Shown here: positions 36,266 through 47,275 of the stretch, piece by piece
How positions within the stretch are numbered: the first letter of the stretch is position 1
Layout: each line of letters opens with the position of its first letter
From: Desmodesmus armatus
Lineage: Eukaryota > Chlorophyta > Chlorophyceae > Sphaeropleales > Scenedesmaceae
Reading direction: 5' to 3'
Length of the DNA: 64,000 nucleotides
Assembly: GCA_007449985.2 (NCBI GenBank)
Contig: VIIQ02000842.1
Location: 186,001 to 250,000, forward strand
Notes under the pieces: model-generated
What the model was told of the DNA's origin: nothing
Databases searched by the model: none
The model's input: only the letters and a program-made list of their open reading frames with translations
Position numbers and translations under genes: made by a program

Positions 36266-38289
36266 GTCAGCAGCAGCAGCAGCGTCACCTGACGGCCACA
36301 CACCTCGACAGCAGTGTCACCTGACGGGCACACAGCAGATACACCATGTGACACAAGCATACACAGCTTCAATCTCACAGGGAAAAGTGCTGCCGTCCTG
36401 CTGTAAGGAAACATGCTGACAAAACATCGACAGCAGGGAAATGCAAACAGCTGCCAAACCGTCAGTGCTGCAGTCATTGCTGTAAGCTGTACTGACGCCA
36501 CACGCCCACACATGCATGGTGCAATGCTTCGCGCAATAGCATCGTGACCCTACTGTTATCCCTACTGTTATCCCTACTGTCATCAAGATAAATTGACTGT
36601 CCACACCCCCACCCACGCACCTTGTAGGGCCAGTGCTGCAGCAGGTGGTGCAGCCTCAGCCGAGCAGCACACACTCCAGCACCCACAAGGAAGCCGCGAC
36701 GCCTGAACGGCAGCTCCTCCTCCGCCTCTTCCCCCTCCCCCTCTTCTGCTGTATCATCATCCTCGACCCCCTGCCCCCCATTCTCCTGCTGCTGCTGCTG
36801 CTGCTGCTCGTCTCCCTCTGCTGTCGGCTGGCTGTCAAGCAAGTCAATGACGTCAACAGCCCCCACCTGCTGCTGCTGCTGCTGGCGGGGGCGGCTGCCT
36901 GTGCCAGGTCCAGGCCCACCTGCTACATGCTGCCTTTTCAGGGGAGACTGAAGCATACCCAACCCCCTGCAGCAGCAGCCCCACCACCACCACCACCACC
37001 ACACCACCACCGCCACCACCACCCCATTGTCATCATCGTCGCTGTCCAGGATGGCCTGCCGCCGGGTGCGCTTGCCAGGTGTCACCACGCCAGCCCCTGC
37101 TGCTGCTGCTGTTGAGGACGCCTGTGCAGGAAACGGACGGCAGCACGCACCTGCAGCAGCAGCACCAGCGGGCTGCATGGCTGCCTGCCCCTCCTCCTGC
37201 TCCTCCTCCTCATCTTCAACGGTTAGCACCCTGCGGCCCCGCCTGCGCTGCACTGAGAGTGTGAGGTCAATGTCATCAACGAGCTCAGCTACAGCAGCAG
37301 CAGCTGCCGCTGGGGTACTGGCCACAGCAGCAGCAGCAGCAGCAGCTGCTGCTGCTGCTGCTGCGGGACTGCAGGTGTGCCTGAGGGAGTGTGGGTGGCG
37401 TGCTGAGCCCTGCTGCTTGCGCCGCTCCCTGTCGCATAACATCTCAGCATCACTGTCAGAGTCAGTGCTGCTGATCTCAACAACAGCTGGTGCTGCTGCT
37501 GCAGCCGCCGCTGCTGTCCGCTGCAGCCGCCGTGCCCCTGCTGCTGCTGGAGACTGTGGTGCAGCATCAGCAGCAGCATCAAAGTCAAGTCGCCGTGCTG
37601 CCTTGTCTGCCAGTAGCGCCAACGCCCTCTCGCAGGCAGGGCTGTTCAGCTGCTGTGGCTTGCGGCTGCTGTTGCCCCGTGTGTTGTACCTGCCCTGCCT
37701 ACCACTCCCTCCAGCAGCAGCAGCGGCAGCAGGCTGCCGCAGCGCTTCGTCCTCGCTGCTCTCCATCTGCTGCTTGCGCCGCCTGCTGCTTCGCTGTCGC
37801 GTCTGTGGCCCCGCGCTGTGCACCAGCGGAGTGCCAGCAGCACCTGCTGCTGCTGCCCCAGTTCTGGCCTTACGGTGCCATCGCTGCTGGCTGATCGGGG
37901 CATCATCCCCCGACGAGCCACCCGAGCTGCTGCTGCTGCTGGCACCATCCACCCTATCCCCTCCGCCGATGCCACCCCTGTGCTCCTGCTCCTCCTCGTC
38001 CTGTTGCTGCTGATGAGGGTCCTCATCCCCTTTCGCCCTGAACTCAGGTGGAATCCACCCCATCCACGCCCACCCAGTCTGCTGTTCGTGCGCGAGGGCA
38101 GCACCCCGCAGATGCTTGCGGTCGTGCCGGCGCTGCCGACGTGCCCTGCGCGTGCCGTACCGAACAGGCTGCAGCGCCTGCCGCCACTGCTTGGGGCCCC
38201 AGCCCTCTTCCAAGCAGTCCTCGTCATCTGAGCTGCTGCCGGTGTCATGCTTGCTGCCTCCAAACTGCTGGTTGCCGAAGATGTCTGCC
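35038..38289 (-). CDS. Acidic, Gln-rich, probably nuclear protein with duplicated 3' mini-exons
   Basis: Not recognised. The large exon 38289-36621 (acceptor CACAG, donor GTGCGT) encodes about 556 residues of disordered sequence: SSDDEDCLEEGWGPKQW near its start, Arg-rich stretches, acidic blocks, poly-Gln, and a hydrophobic end (LHHLLQHWPYK). Exon 36211-36086 follows in phase 0, with DEEELLDAVLEEANERLYED. The last exon 35202-35038 ends MYDLIEAAEQALDQDH, STFNWAW and a stop. Between them lie several copies of a mini-exon encoding LEEVAERLYEDAFK (about 36000-35965, 35905-35880, 35805-35755, 35630-35600), not all with good splice sites. The 5' exon upstream of 38289 was not found. Acidic and basic blocks suggest a nuclear or chromatin protein, but this is inference. 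Confidence 0.6.
35596..36126 (-). repeat. Tandem exon-intron duplications (LYEDAFK mini-exon family)
   Basis: At least five diverged copies of an about 45-nt exon and its flanking intron lie in direct orientation. Both the exon (CCTCATACAGCC or CCTCATAAAGCC on the plus strand) and the intron remnant (CCCCTCTGCCCCCC, then GACAAAGACAC) are shared. Spacing varies from about 80 to 155 bp. Confidence 0.8.
36224..36286. repeat. CAG trinucleotide microsatellite
   Basis: Runs of CAG on the plus strand lie immediately upstream (minus sense) of exon 36211-36086, and so form part of its intron. Confidence 0.9.
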
Positions 38290-38306
38290 CTGTGATGTGA
38301 GGGCAA

Positions 38307-39152
38307 CGTGTGGTGAGTACATCAGTCAACACATGTAGCTGGAGCAAGAGGGAAAGAGAAGTGCATGGCCAACCAATGCCTGACCACAGGAAACGAAAGA
38401 AGCTGAAGCAGCATTTTTGATCCCTAGGGTGTGTAGGCACCTGGGGTTACGGTGGGGACGTGGCGACCGTTATGAGGTCACACACGGCCCTTTCCTCAAC
38501 TAACGCTAAATGCCTGGCATTTTAGCGTCATCTCTCTCTCTCTCAACACATGTGTGTGCTGATGTGTTGACACATGTGTGGGCTGGGAGTGCGCGTCTTT
38601 AGCGAACCGAACATTCATGTGCATGAGCAGAGCATGTCATGCATAGCCCCGTGCCGATGAAGAAAACAGAGCTTGCATATGCTGTGTTATATGCATGGCA
38701 CATAGCCAGCAGCTCCTCCACGTGCCTGCCCTGGCAGGGTTGGGAGGAAGGTGAAGCACCAAATTTACTGTCGGCCGACAGTCACAGCAATGCTTTACCA
38801 AAGCGGAAACAGCAAAATAAACAAACAGCAGGCCGTCAATGACTCCCTTGCGGCCTCAACCCCACTCACTCGCGAGCCGCAGACTTGACGCGCTCTCCCA
38901 AGCGTGGTGCTGCGATCCCCGTGGTGTCATCCCGAACGTAGTGAGAGCCTCTGACTGGGTGACCTGCAGTTTGCCAGGCAGCAGCAAGGTAACGTGGACA
39001 GAATGTTGGACACGAACGCCAAGGATCCAGCGAAAGTGGACGCGTCAGCAACCGATGCCGCCCACCTACCACTCAAAAGAGATCCACTCCCTCCTATGTA
39101 GTTGCCAAGATCCCTTGTTGAAAGTGCCAAACAAAACCACTGAGCAAGCTAC
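38307..39152. other. Intergenic or 5' region, with a CT microsatellite
   Basis: No supported gene. A TC dinucleotide run lies at 38530-38544, followed by two copies of ACACATGTGTG separated by GTGTTG, making a small dyad at about 38545-38582. The promoter and first exon of the minus-strand acidic protein probably lie here. Confidence 0.4.
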
Positions 39153-40320
39153 ATGGTTGGGCAGTGTGATTTTCCTGATCGCAACCTTGCAGCCGCCATT
39201 GTCATGTTGTGCAGGGCAGAGAAGGCGGTAGCTTGTGCTGACATGGGCACTTTACTGGCACGACGCCAACCCAGTATTGATGCAGCGGCTTTGCTTTGGC
39301 TGCAGCATTGCCGTACCGTGAAAGGAGTAGAGCTTGACGGCCTCCCGTTGCCTGTAGCACACAGCACATCGCTGCAGGTTGTCAAGTCTGTGCCCGCTGT
39401 ATCGCTGTTGTTCAAGGTATGGCAGCTGCTGCACAGCTTTGTACAACGATGGCTCTGCAGAAACCCAGGTCGTGAGGGTACCCTGCAGCAAAAGCAGCAC
39501 AGGCCATGCCATGTTACCGGCCACCAGGTGTACAAAGCAAACACATGAATGGCATTGGGGACACGGAAGGGCTCTCGCGCAATCAAAGCATGGCTTCGAT
39601 GCAGGAAGGGCATTCGAACTTGCAAAGCTTGTGGTGATGCGGACGCAGTGTCGCTGCTCATGCAGGGAGACCAGGCAGCAGATGGCAAGGGGGAGAGACA
39701 GGTTTGTCGGCTGAACCCCAAGCCCTGTTTGCACACAGCCATCAAACCTTTGACTTCCTTGTGTGCACCCAGCAACTATTTCCTTTCAACCCCAGGCTTC
39801 ATCCTTTTGACCTTCCAGGAGTCACACCCGTTGAAACCCCAGGCGCCATTTCATTTGAACCCCAGCTGTCATCCCTTTGAAACCTGGGTGTGAAACAGCA
39901 GATGGCAAGGGGGAGAGACAGGTTTGTTGGCTGAACCCCAAGCCCTGTTTGCACACAGCCATCAAACCTTTGACTTCCTTGTGTGCACCCAGCAACTATT
40001 TCCTTTCAACCCCAGGCTTCATCCTTTTGACCTTCCAGGAGTCACACCCGTTGGAACCCCAGGCACCATTTCATTTGAACCCCAGCTGTCATCCCCTTGA
40101 AACCTGGGTGTGAAACTCTACAGACAGTGCTGGACATCACATTCACAGCAGCATGCGATATCACCTGGCTTCTCCAGCCCAGCAGGCGACGTTCTACATG
40201 TTCCACCGCCATACGAAGCAGCTGGTCTTCCTCCGAAAGGTGTTTACCGGTCAGCACGGCCTGCACATGCAGAGACATCCGTATCCGTGTAACGCCGCCA
40301 CTGCAACAGCAGGCTGCTAG
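39153..40320 (+). CDS. Possible plus-strand gene fragment(s) of unknown function
   Basis: Tentative. Three coding-like blocks are seen: 39156-39416 (AAAIVMLCRAEKAVACADMG and IDAAALLWLQH, donor GTATGG), 39549-39713 (Arg/Lys-rich, CRKGIRTCKACGDADAV), and about 40136-40318 (ASPAQQATFYMFHRHTKQL, ending at TAG). The splice phases between them do not all agree and no start was fixed. A 220-bp direct duplication sits inside what would be the second intron. It could be a broken gene or a mobile-element remnant. Confidence 0.3.
39676..40115. repeat. Direct duplication of 220 bp
   Basis: The two copies, 39676-39895 and 39896-40115, abut exactly and differ at only a handful of positions. They begin at CAGCAGATGGCAAGGGGGAG and end at CCTGGGTGTGAAA. 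Confidence 0.95.
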
Positions 40321-40816
40321 TTGAGTAGTTTATTTTGAGAACAGCGGTCACCAGGGCACCACATCACAGGACATTAGTGCTTGGAGTTGGGCGGCTGTAC
40401 AAGTTTGCAGCAACTACGGGGTGTCTACAGGGCGGCTGAGCGCTGTCGCAGTTCCCGCAACACAAGCAGTACAGGAAGGTTATGGCTGACCAACCTTCTT
40501 CCATGTGCTCCCATGTAAAGCACTTGTGCACAGGAACTTCAGGTACATCTTAAACCAGGTGCGTTCCTGGACCCTTGCATGCAGCAGGAGCGGCATGGCA
40601 TCCTGCAAGCACGAAGAGTTACTTTCAGCAACCCTCATGTGATGATCAAGCACAAAGAGAGTGTCTTGACAACCCTCATGAGATGAACGCAACACGATGT
40701 TGCATGCGGCAGCAGGAAGACCATGTGCCCACACAAGGAACACCCTGCAGGTTGCCAGCAAGCGGCAAACCCGTGATGCTGCGTTGCCATAGAGCTCCTA
40801 GTCCCACTCCTTATCA

Positions 40817-41088
40817 TCATACCTCTGCCTCCTCCCCTGCATCAGTCTCCACTCTCTCGGCATCAGCAGCATCAGAGGAGCTTGAGGGAGACAGCAGCTG
40901 CTCCCGTTTCTCTGCTGCCAAAGCCAACTGGCCCTCTGCCTCGATCTCATCGGTATCGCGATCATCCAACCCCGATGATGAATAGTCACTACTGTCCTCA
41001 TCATCTTCTTCTGCACCGTTGTCTTCTTCAGCTTGCGCTCAACACCGCCCGATTCGAAGTCGTCTGGTTCCCAGTCCATGATGGCAGC
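40817..41088 (-). CDS. C-terminal exon of an acidic protein (partial gene model)
   Basis: The minus strand encodes IMDWEPDDFESGGVE and then, one frame over, an acidic and Ser-rich tail: AEEDNGAEEDDEDSSDY, DDRDTDEIEAEGQLALAAEK, ending GEEAEV and TGA at 40819-40817. One missing base at the AA of position about 41040 would join the two acidic stretches and make the exon length divisible by three. Upstream exons were not identified in the CA-rich sequence to the right. Acidic tails of this kind are common in nuclear proteins, but the family is unknown. Confidence 0.4.
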
Positions 41089-42170
41089 CTTCGAAATGTT
41101 ACGAATATCAGTTCAGAAACATACTCACGTTGATGGTGCCAACATGTCCCCATCGTGCTGTGCCTGCTGTGCTTTGTTAGTGACAGGACTCAGTGTGGAC
41201 ACAGGTGTGGATACGGTATATTCTTTTCTAAGAAGAACAGCATATCACACTGCGCACCACAGCCCAGTGGGGCCTTCAGAGAACCCCACAACAGCATCTG
41301 TAGTTGCGCATGCACTACCATTGTGCCCAAGTCCAAAGAGCCTGCGCCCTGCGCCAAGACATGGAGTGTACTGTGACTGTCGAGCGGCCGGTGACCGCCT
41401 GCACTCAGAGCGTGTGCTGTTCAACTGTGTGTTGACGATTGCGCCACTCATGCATATGTGGCCTGCGCTATCAGTTGGATGCGCTGCTGTCGCCTCATGA
41501 ACCATGTTGTTGAGACACAAGCGGCGGTTATCAGATGTTTACCACCAGCAGCTTCCCTCTCCTCCTTGCTACCCCATCCAATACCCGAGTCCCAGTGGTG
41601 GTTGCACTGTGGGCAGCCATCATGTTACAGTGAATGCGTGCAACCCACGTACCCAACAAGCGCAGGAGCGCCTCCCGCATGGACATCATGGAGGCGCTGG
41701 CAAGTGCATCGATTGATGCAACCCACGCCAGCGCCCATGTCACTCACAGTTTGTGACACAATCACAGCAACACGGGATTGACTGGACACGGACATACAGT
41801 TTGCGGGACAATCACAGCAACAATCCTTTGACTGCACCAGCACATACAGCTTGTGACACAGTCACAGCATTACTCCTTTCACTGCATGCATACATACCAA
41901 ACCTGTAACCAGGCAAGCCCTGTCATCACCAATGCCAACCCGCCTGCCACGAGACTCCCATGTATGTATACACAGAAAGCTCTGATCTCTGTGCATGCTT
42001 TTGATGAGGCGCCAGGCGGCAACCCTGGAATGATTGATACGGTGTGTGTTGAAAAATACTATCACATGCATCATATGAGTCATAGTGGCGTGAGCTTGGG
42101 GTCACCACACACAATACCTACACACCAGGCTTGACCAGCACCATTCTCCATGTGCCACACACATGTGTCG

Positions 42171-42199
42171 ACACACAAAGACACACAAAGACACACAAA

Positions 42200-42242
<43 letters not shown>

Positions 42243-42245
42243 CCT
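42171..42245. repeat. CA dinucleotide microsatellite with AAAG interruptions
   Basis: Three ACACACAAAG units are followed by an uninterrupted run of about 20 CA repeats and a further CAAACAC block. Confidence 0.97.
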
Positions 42246-45200
42246 ACACACATTCTTGGCTGGATGCACTTCCTGTGTCTGCTAACACATGTGTGTCAGC
42301 TGTCAACACAGCCATCTGCTAACAAACAAACACACACGCACAGGCCAACTCAGCCCACCACAAAACATGACGTACATGACCAAGCCGCACACACTATGTA
42401 GTCTCTATCATCAGGCGATAATGCGCACACACAGACCCCTAGTAAAAGTAATGCTGGGTTGACCCTGATACCAGTGCTGCTTGGTGGCCCTCACACGGGG
42501 TGTGCGTATGCAATGCAAGGAGCCCTCAGCATCCCACAGTGCACCTGCGGTTCATTGGTCCAAAAGGACCAAGTCACTCAAGAGGCTGCAGGGCCCACAA
42601 GCTCAGACAATCAGGACCAGCTAAGGCCAATCCCACTACGCTGGGCCAGGTGCAGTGGACGACTGCAACACAGTTGAGGTCCATTCAAGGCTGTTGCCTC
42701 ACGAGGCCGTAATACCCCGCAGCCCTGTCAACCAACTGGTGCCCAGGGTGGAAAGCACTTGATGACACAGCCAGAATGGCGACGGGTGGATCCATAGCAT
42801 ACTTGCACGCTACTAGTAAATCAACACCAGCACTGCCAAGGGATTTGCATGTGCGTAGCAGTGCGTCCAAGCTCTCCCGCTCCCACATGCTACTCACCCC
42901 TTCACATGCACAGCATTAGCCACCTTGGCTGTTGGGTTGTTTCCCAACAAGTGCAACATGTAGTGAGTTGGTAAAAAAACTACGCCAAACCAAGCAAGGA
43001 GCCTGCACCAGCACACCATACCCACAGCGGGGTGATAGATGTGCAGCATGCACTACCAGGCCAGGCCCCTTGCCACCACCTAAAGGGATGGTGCAAGAGG
43101 GGTCGTGCCAACAGATTGCCCTGCCAGAGTGCGGCCTACCAGGAAAAAGCATCCCTTGCTCCTGCCACTCTCTGGTTTGATATGAGACGGCAGGTTGCTT
43201 GACCAACGTTGGTCAACACTTTGAATGGCCCCACAATACCAATCCAACCCAGAAACCAGTTCAATACTGTGTGGTACCGACAGCCTAAGCAGTGAAAAAC
43301 CAGCGACCAGTGCCGCAGGCACTCTGCCCACAAAAATTGTGAACACAGCTCACGATTGACATTCTCTGACACCAACCATCTACTGCCTGTACAGTTGCCA
43401 GACAGTGTGCCCCCTGCCCCTTCTCACACACGTTTGCACTCCATGTGTCGACACAAACTCTACGTCACAGCATGCATGCAATTTATGCCACGCCTGCTGC
43501 TATAGATCGCAGCTTTTCATGGATCAAGGTGGGCCAAGGCAGCACCCGGCGAGCACAAGTAGAGTGCACATTTGGGTGCTACCAGAGCACTCCACACCGT
43601 CACCCTGGGCAACAAGCAGCAAGGCAGCCTCTCAAAATGCAGGCAACAAACAGCCCCTGATGCGACTAAACCCCAACAGTGGCAAACTGAACACACACCC
43701 GCACCATATGCACCACCTCCGTTGGGACGGGGGCAGGCTGTCGCTGCCGGTAGCCCACACGATCTTCCATACGCCTAGCCGGCAGCTTACCAGCCTTGTC
43801 ACACAGGTGGCCCAGCACCCCGCCATCATACCATCATCCCAGGGCGCAACGACCATGTGTGTGGCCTCCGCATACATCTGTTGTGCGCCACATGGGCCCA
43901 AACTCGAAGTGCCACCAGGCAGTACCAGGCCCTCAGCTTCGCCCCTGTTGTAAGCTGCACGAAAAAACATGCATTGCTGCTCCATCGGCATGCACCACTC
44001 CGCTGGGACGCGGGCAGCGATGGCAGTGCATATCAATGCTCTATGTTCACAGAAGGGGACAGCAACACAAGGCATGCACTCAGAACATGCCAGGCATTGC
44101 TTGCCAGCCCCAATGCCAGCCCCCACGCGCAAGCAACATTGCAAAACAAGCTCCAACCAGCAGAACCCACCACGCCGCAAGAGCAGCTTGGGCACGTGCA
44201 CAGGGATTTGTGTCGCAAATAAAACTCTACATTCCCACGGCTTCTGCACTGCAGCAACTGACTGGCAGCCATCGCAAGGCAGCACAGCTACACGGTTGTG
44301 GGCCGACACCTGCACAACCTGGACCCAAAAGAATCAAGCATGAGACAAAGACACGAAGAGTGCATGTGCAACACTCCACTGGTGCACCCATCAACAAGCC
44401 CCCCCCCCCCCCCCCCGTGACCCTTCCAAATTTCACAAAGGCACACCTTTCACGGCTTCAAGCTAGCAGGCGATGTACACCCATCAACACGGGTGGCATA
44501 AGATATCCACGACGCCCACTCTACCTACACGACATAGTCCGCCGTGCACACTCGGGAAAAAAACGTCCCACCACGGATGGATGTTTCCACACATTGCGTT
44601 GTAATATGTGCCACTTCCACAGGGCAGCGACAGTGCCACTCCCACCACAAGCCCGAAGCAGCACATGCGACAAGCAGCCCTGTAGCGCTGCTTGTCGACC
44701 CGCATGATATCAGTGCTCCTAAGAGACATCGGCACAGCCGCACGAGAAAGGCAGCAGCTGTGAAGGCTGCACGATAACTTCAACATTTCAAACTCTCTGC
44801 TGCAGTGGCCAACAACAGGCACCGTGTACCCAAAACCCTTCCTGGATCAGCACACATAGTAGTGCAGGCTGCTGACACTCTAACTGCACCCAGGCCCAGC
44901 ATCCAGGTCACAAGGTGTGTGCCTACAGAGTGGGCCCGGCAGACAAACACGCCGACCAACATGGCACGCGCTGCTGGGCGCCAATGCACCAGCCAACACT
45001 ACTCTGAATACTGCAGCAGAGCAAAGCAAAGCACTTTCCACCAGACACAATGCCAACCAAACAAACCCAGTGCACAGTACGAGCGCTACAAACCATGGGG
45101 GCAGACCATGGCTTGCAACACCCCGCCGCATTACTCAAGGATCACACAGGCGGCCGACAACATGCACGCAAACTGCCTGGGCATGCTGCAGGTTGCAGCA

Positions 45201-46394
45201 ATACATATGTCTACGGCAGCAGGTGGCCGGGGGAACAACGATCTTCCAAGGACAGCATACCCAGCCACGCAGTGCACAACTGCTCATACGTTCTAAACCC
45301 TTGTCCTGCATAGGCCATGTTGGCGCACCCACACCTCAACACAAAGCCAGAAGGCAACACCAAGAGTGTTGCAAGGATAGCTAGCAAGATGCAAATTCAC
45401 CAGCAGTGCGCTGCCAGAGGCTTTGCCGCTGCCCACGCCAGCGCCAGGACAGCCTGCGCAACATATCACATCTGGTAACATTGCACCAGACTACAGATGA
45501 CCCAAGCAGCCTCGAGACTGGCAGGGATTGCGTGCCAATCTTTTGAGCACAGGTCAACCACAGGCAAAACCCAACACCGGCTGCTGGACATTCAGGACCC
45601 AGCATGCTGTGTGGAATACACCCACACACCCTGCATCACGGCTGCCAACGCACACTCGTGTGCTTCACAGCTCCCATGCGCAGGGTGGATACCCATGTGG
45701 GCCCACTGCTCAGCCCGTTCCCATATTCCCGCAGGCCTCCCAGAACAACCACACCAACAGTGAGGGCAAGTGCAACACCGCACGTCCTGAGGCGCAGTCC
45801 CAACCTTCTGAGCCATACGTTCACGGGCTCACCCTGGCGTTGGAAAGGAATGCATCCCTTGCACACAACCCTGAACTCCATCGCATGCGTTGTCCTGCAC
45901 TGCCAAGCAAGCCAACCAACCCGCCACCAAACACATGGTGGCCAACTGAAGCCAATAGACTGTAGGATACAGCCGATGCAAGTACCTCGGTGACAGCTCC
46001 CTCCACGCTTTCATAGCCAGCAAGCACCTACACCGGGACAGCAAAGGCAAGTGGATGTGCCTGAAGCCAGCCGGGCATCTGTTGGCGTGTTCAAGCTGTC
46101 GTGAAAAGGGGCAGACCAGGCCAACAAGTGGAGCTAAGCAGCAGCTCCAGCCCAGTCCTGCACTGCTGGCACAACAAGGTGTGCCCGTACTGCAGCTAGT
46201 AAGTGAGTTCAGAGGCCTCGACAGGCCCAAATGCTCTAATACAGGACATGCCCATATACCTCTGCACGCCTGGAAAATAGCCAGCAAACACAACGATGCT
46301 CGATTGAGTTGGCCAAGGAGCACAGCGGGGTGTCAATTCACGCAACCCACAGACTGCACAACGCATGACCCACGCACGGAGAGGACAGAGAGAG

Positions 46395-46420
46395 ACACAC
46401 ACACACACACACACACACAC
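46395..46420. repeat. CA dinucleotide microsatellite
   Basis: An uninterrupted run of about 13 CA repeats follows AGAGAGAGA. Confidence 0.95.
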
Positions 46421-47275
46421 GAACAGACACACGACGCGGGCATGAAGGCAGTGCTCTTGGTGGCGGTACCAGAAAACCACCAACAGGGCTAGCGTCTGTC
46501 ACAATTGCCAAACCTGGCGGCACCCTTGTCTGGCGGGTGACTCGGCCACCACAAACACGCGATGCAGGCACCTGGCATGTGTGTACACACCGCATTGGCT
46601 GGTGCACCCCCTGTGTCTACACAGTGAAGCAGGCACACATGCATGCTGACTAGCACACTCACTGCGCCACACCCCCGCCATGCAGTCGCAGACATTGCGC
46701 ATCAAACTCAAAATTCACCACAGACAGCTGGCCTGGAGGCAAGACAAGACGCTTTCACAGGCGCCAGTAACAAGCAAGCAAGCTGTCTGGCAATGTCTGG
46801 TACCAGAATTTGCTACAACAAGGGCATCTGTTGTTGTTGGTGTTGGTGCCTGCTCAAGACACCTCGGTAGCAAGTTGCACCCAGCCATGCTAGCAATTGA
46901 CAGGCCCATAGCAGTAGAGAGGCCCGCCCATTGCATGCAGCATGCTGGAGCAAGATACATCAGTTGGTGAAGCACAGCACGATACTGGCACCAAAAACCC
47001 GGTGGATTTCCCACTTTGACTTTCCCACTTTGATCAAAGTCAGGGGAACGGGCTGGCCGTACACACCTGCTGGCCAGGACGAAATGCATCACATGGCTAG
47101 CGCTGGTAGCCAGAAACCATGTCTGAGCAGCAGCCCAGGGGCGAAACAGGAGATACGTGCAGGCCACGCCACCCCCTCAACCAACAACCATCAGGCACAC
47201 TTCCCACTCAGCCACACCAAACACCTCAGGTCCAAAAACCACCGCCAGCCCCAATGCATGACAAAAACAAACCAA

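Larger units (their letters stand above)
41089..47275. other. CA-rich 6-kb region without convincing coding exons
   Basis: Many open frames exist on both strands (up to 303 residues plus at 43796-44707 and 227 residues minus at 43632-44315), but none shows a recognisable domain, start context or splice support. The plus strand is strongly CA-rich, the mirror of the TG-rich non-coding sense sequence of plus-strand genes, which suggests transcription from the minus strand: a long non-coding RNA, UTR or introns. Microsatellites occur at 42171-42245 and 46395-46420. Confidence 0.5.

Noticed and set aside
43632..44707. Long overlapping open frames on both strands (227 and 303 residues)
   Set aside because: No domain or splice support. 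Codon content reflects CA-rich composition, and both strands are open over the same bases.
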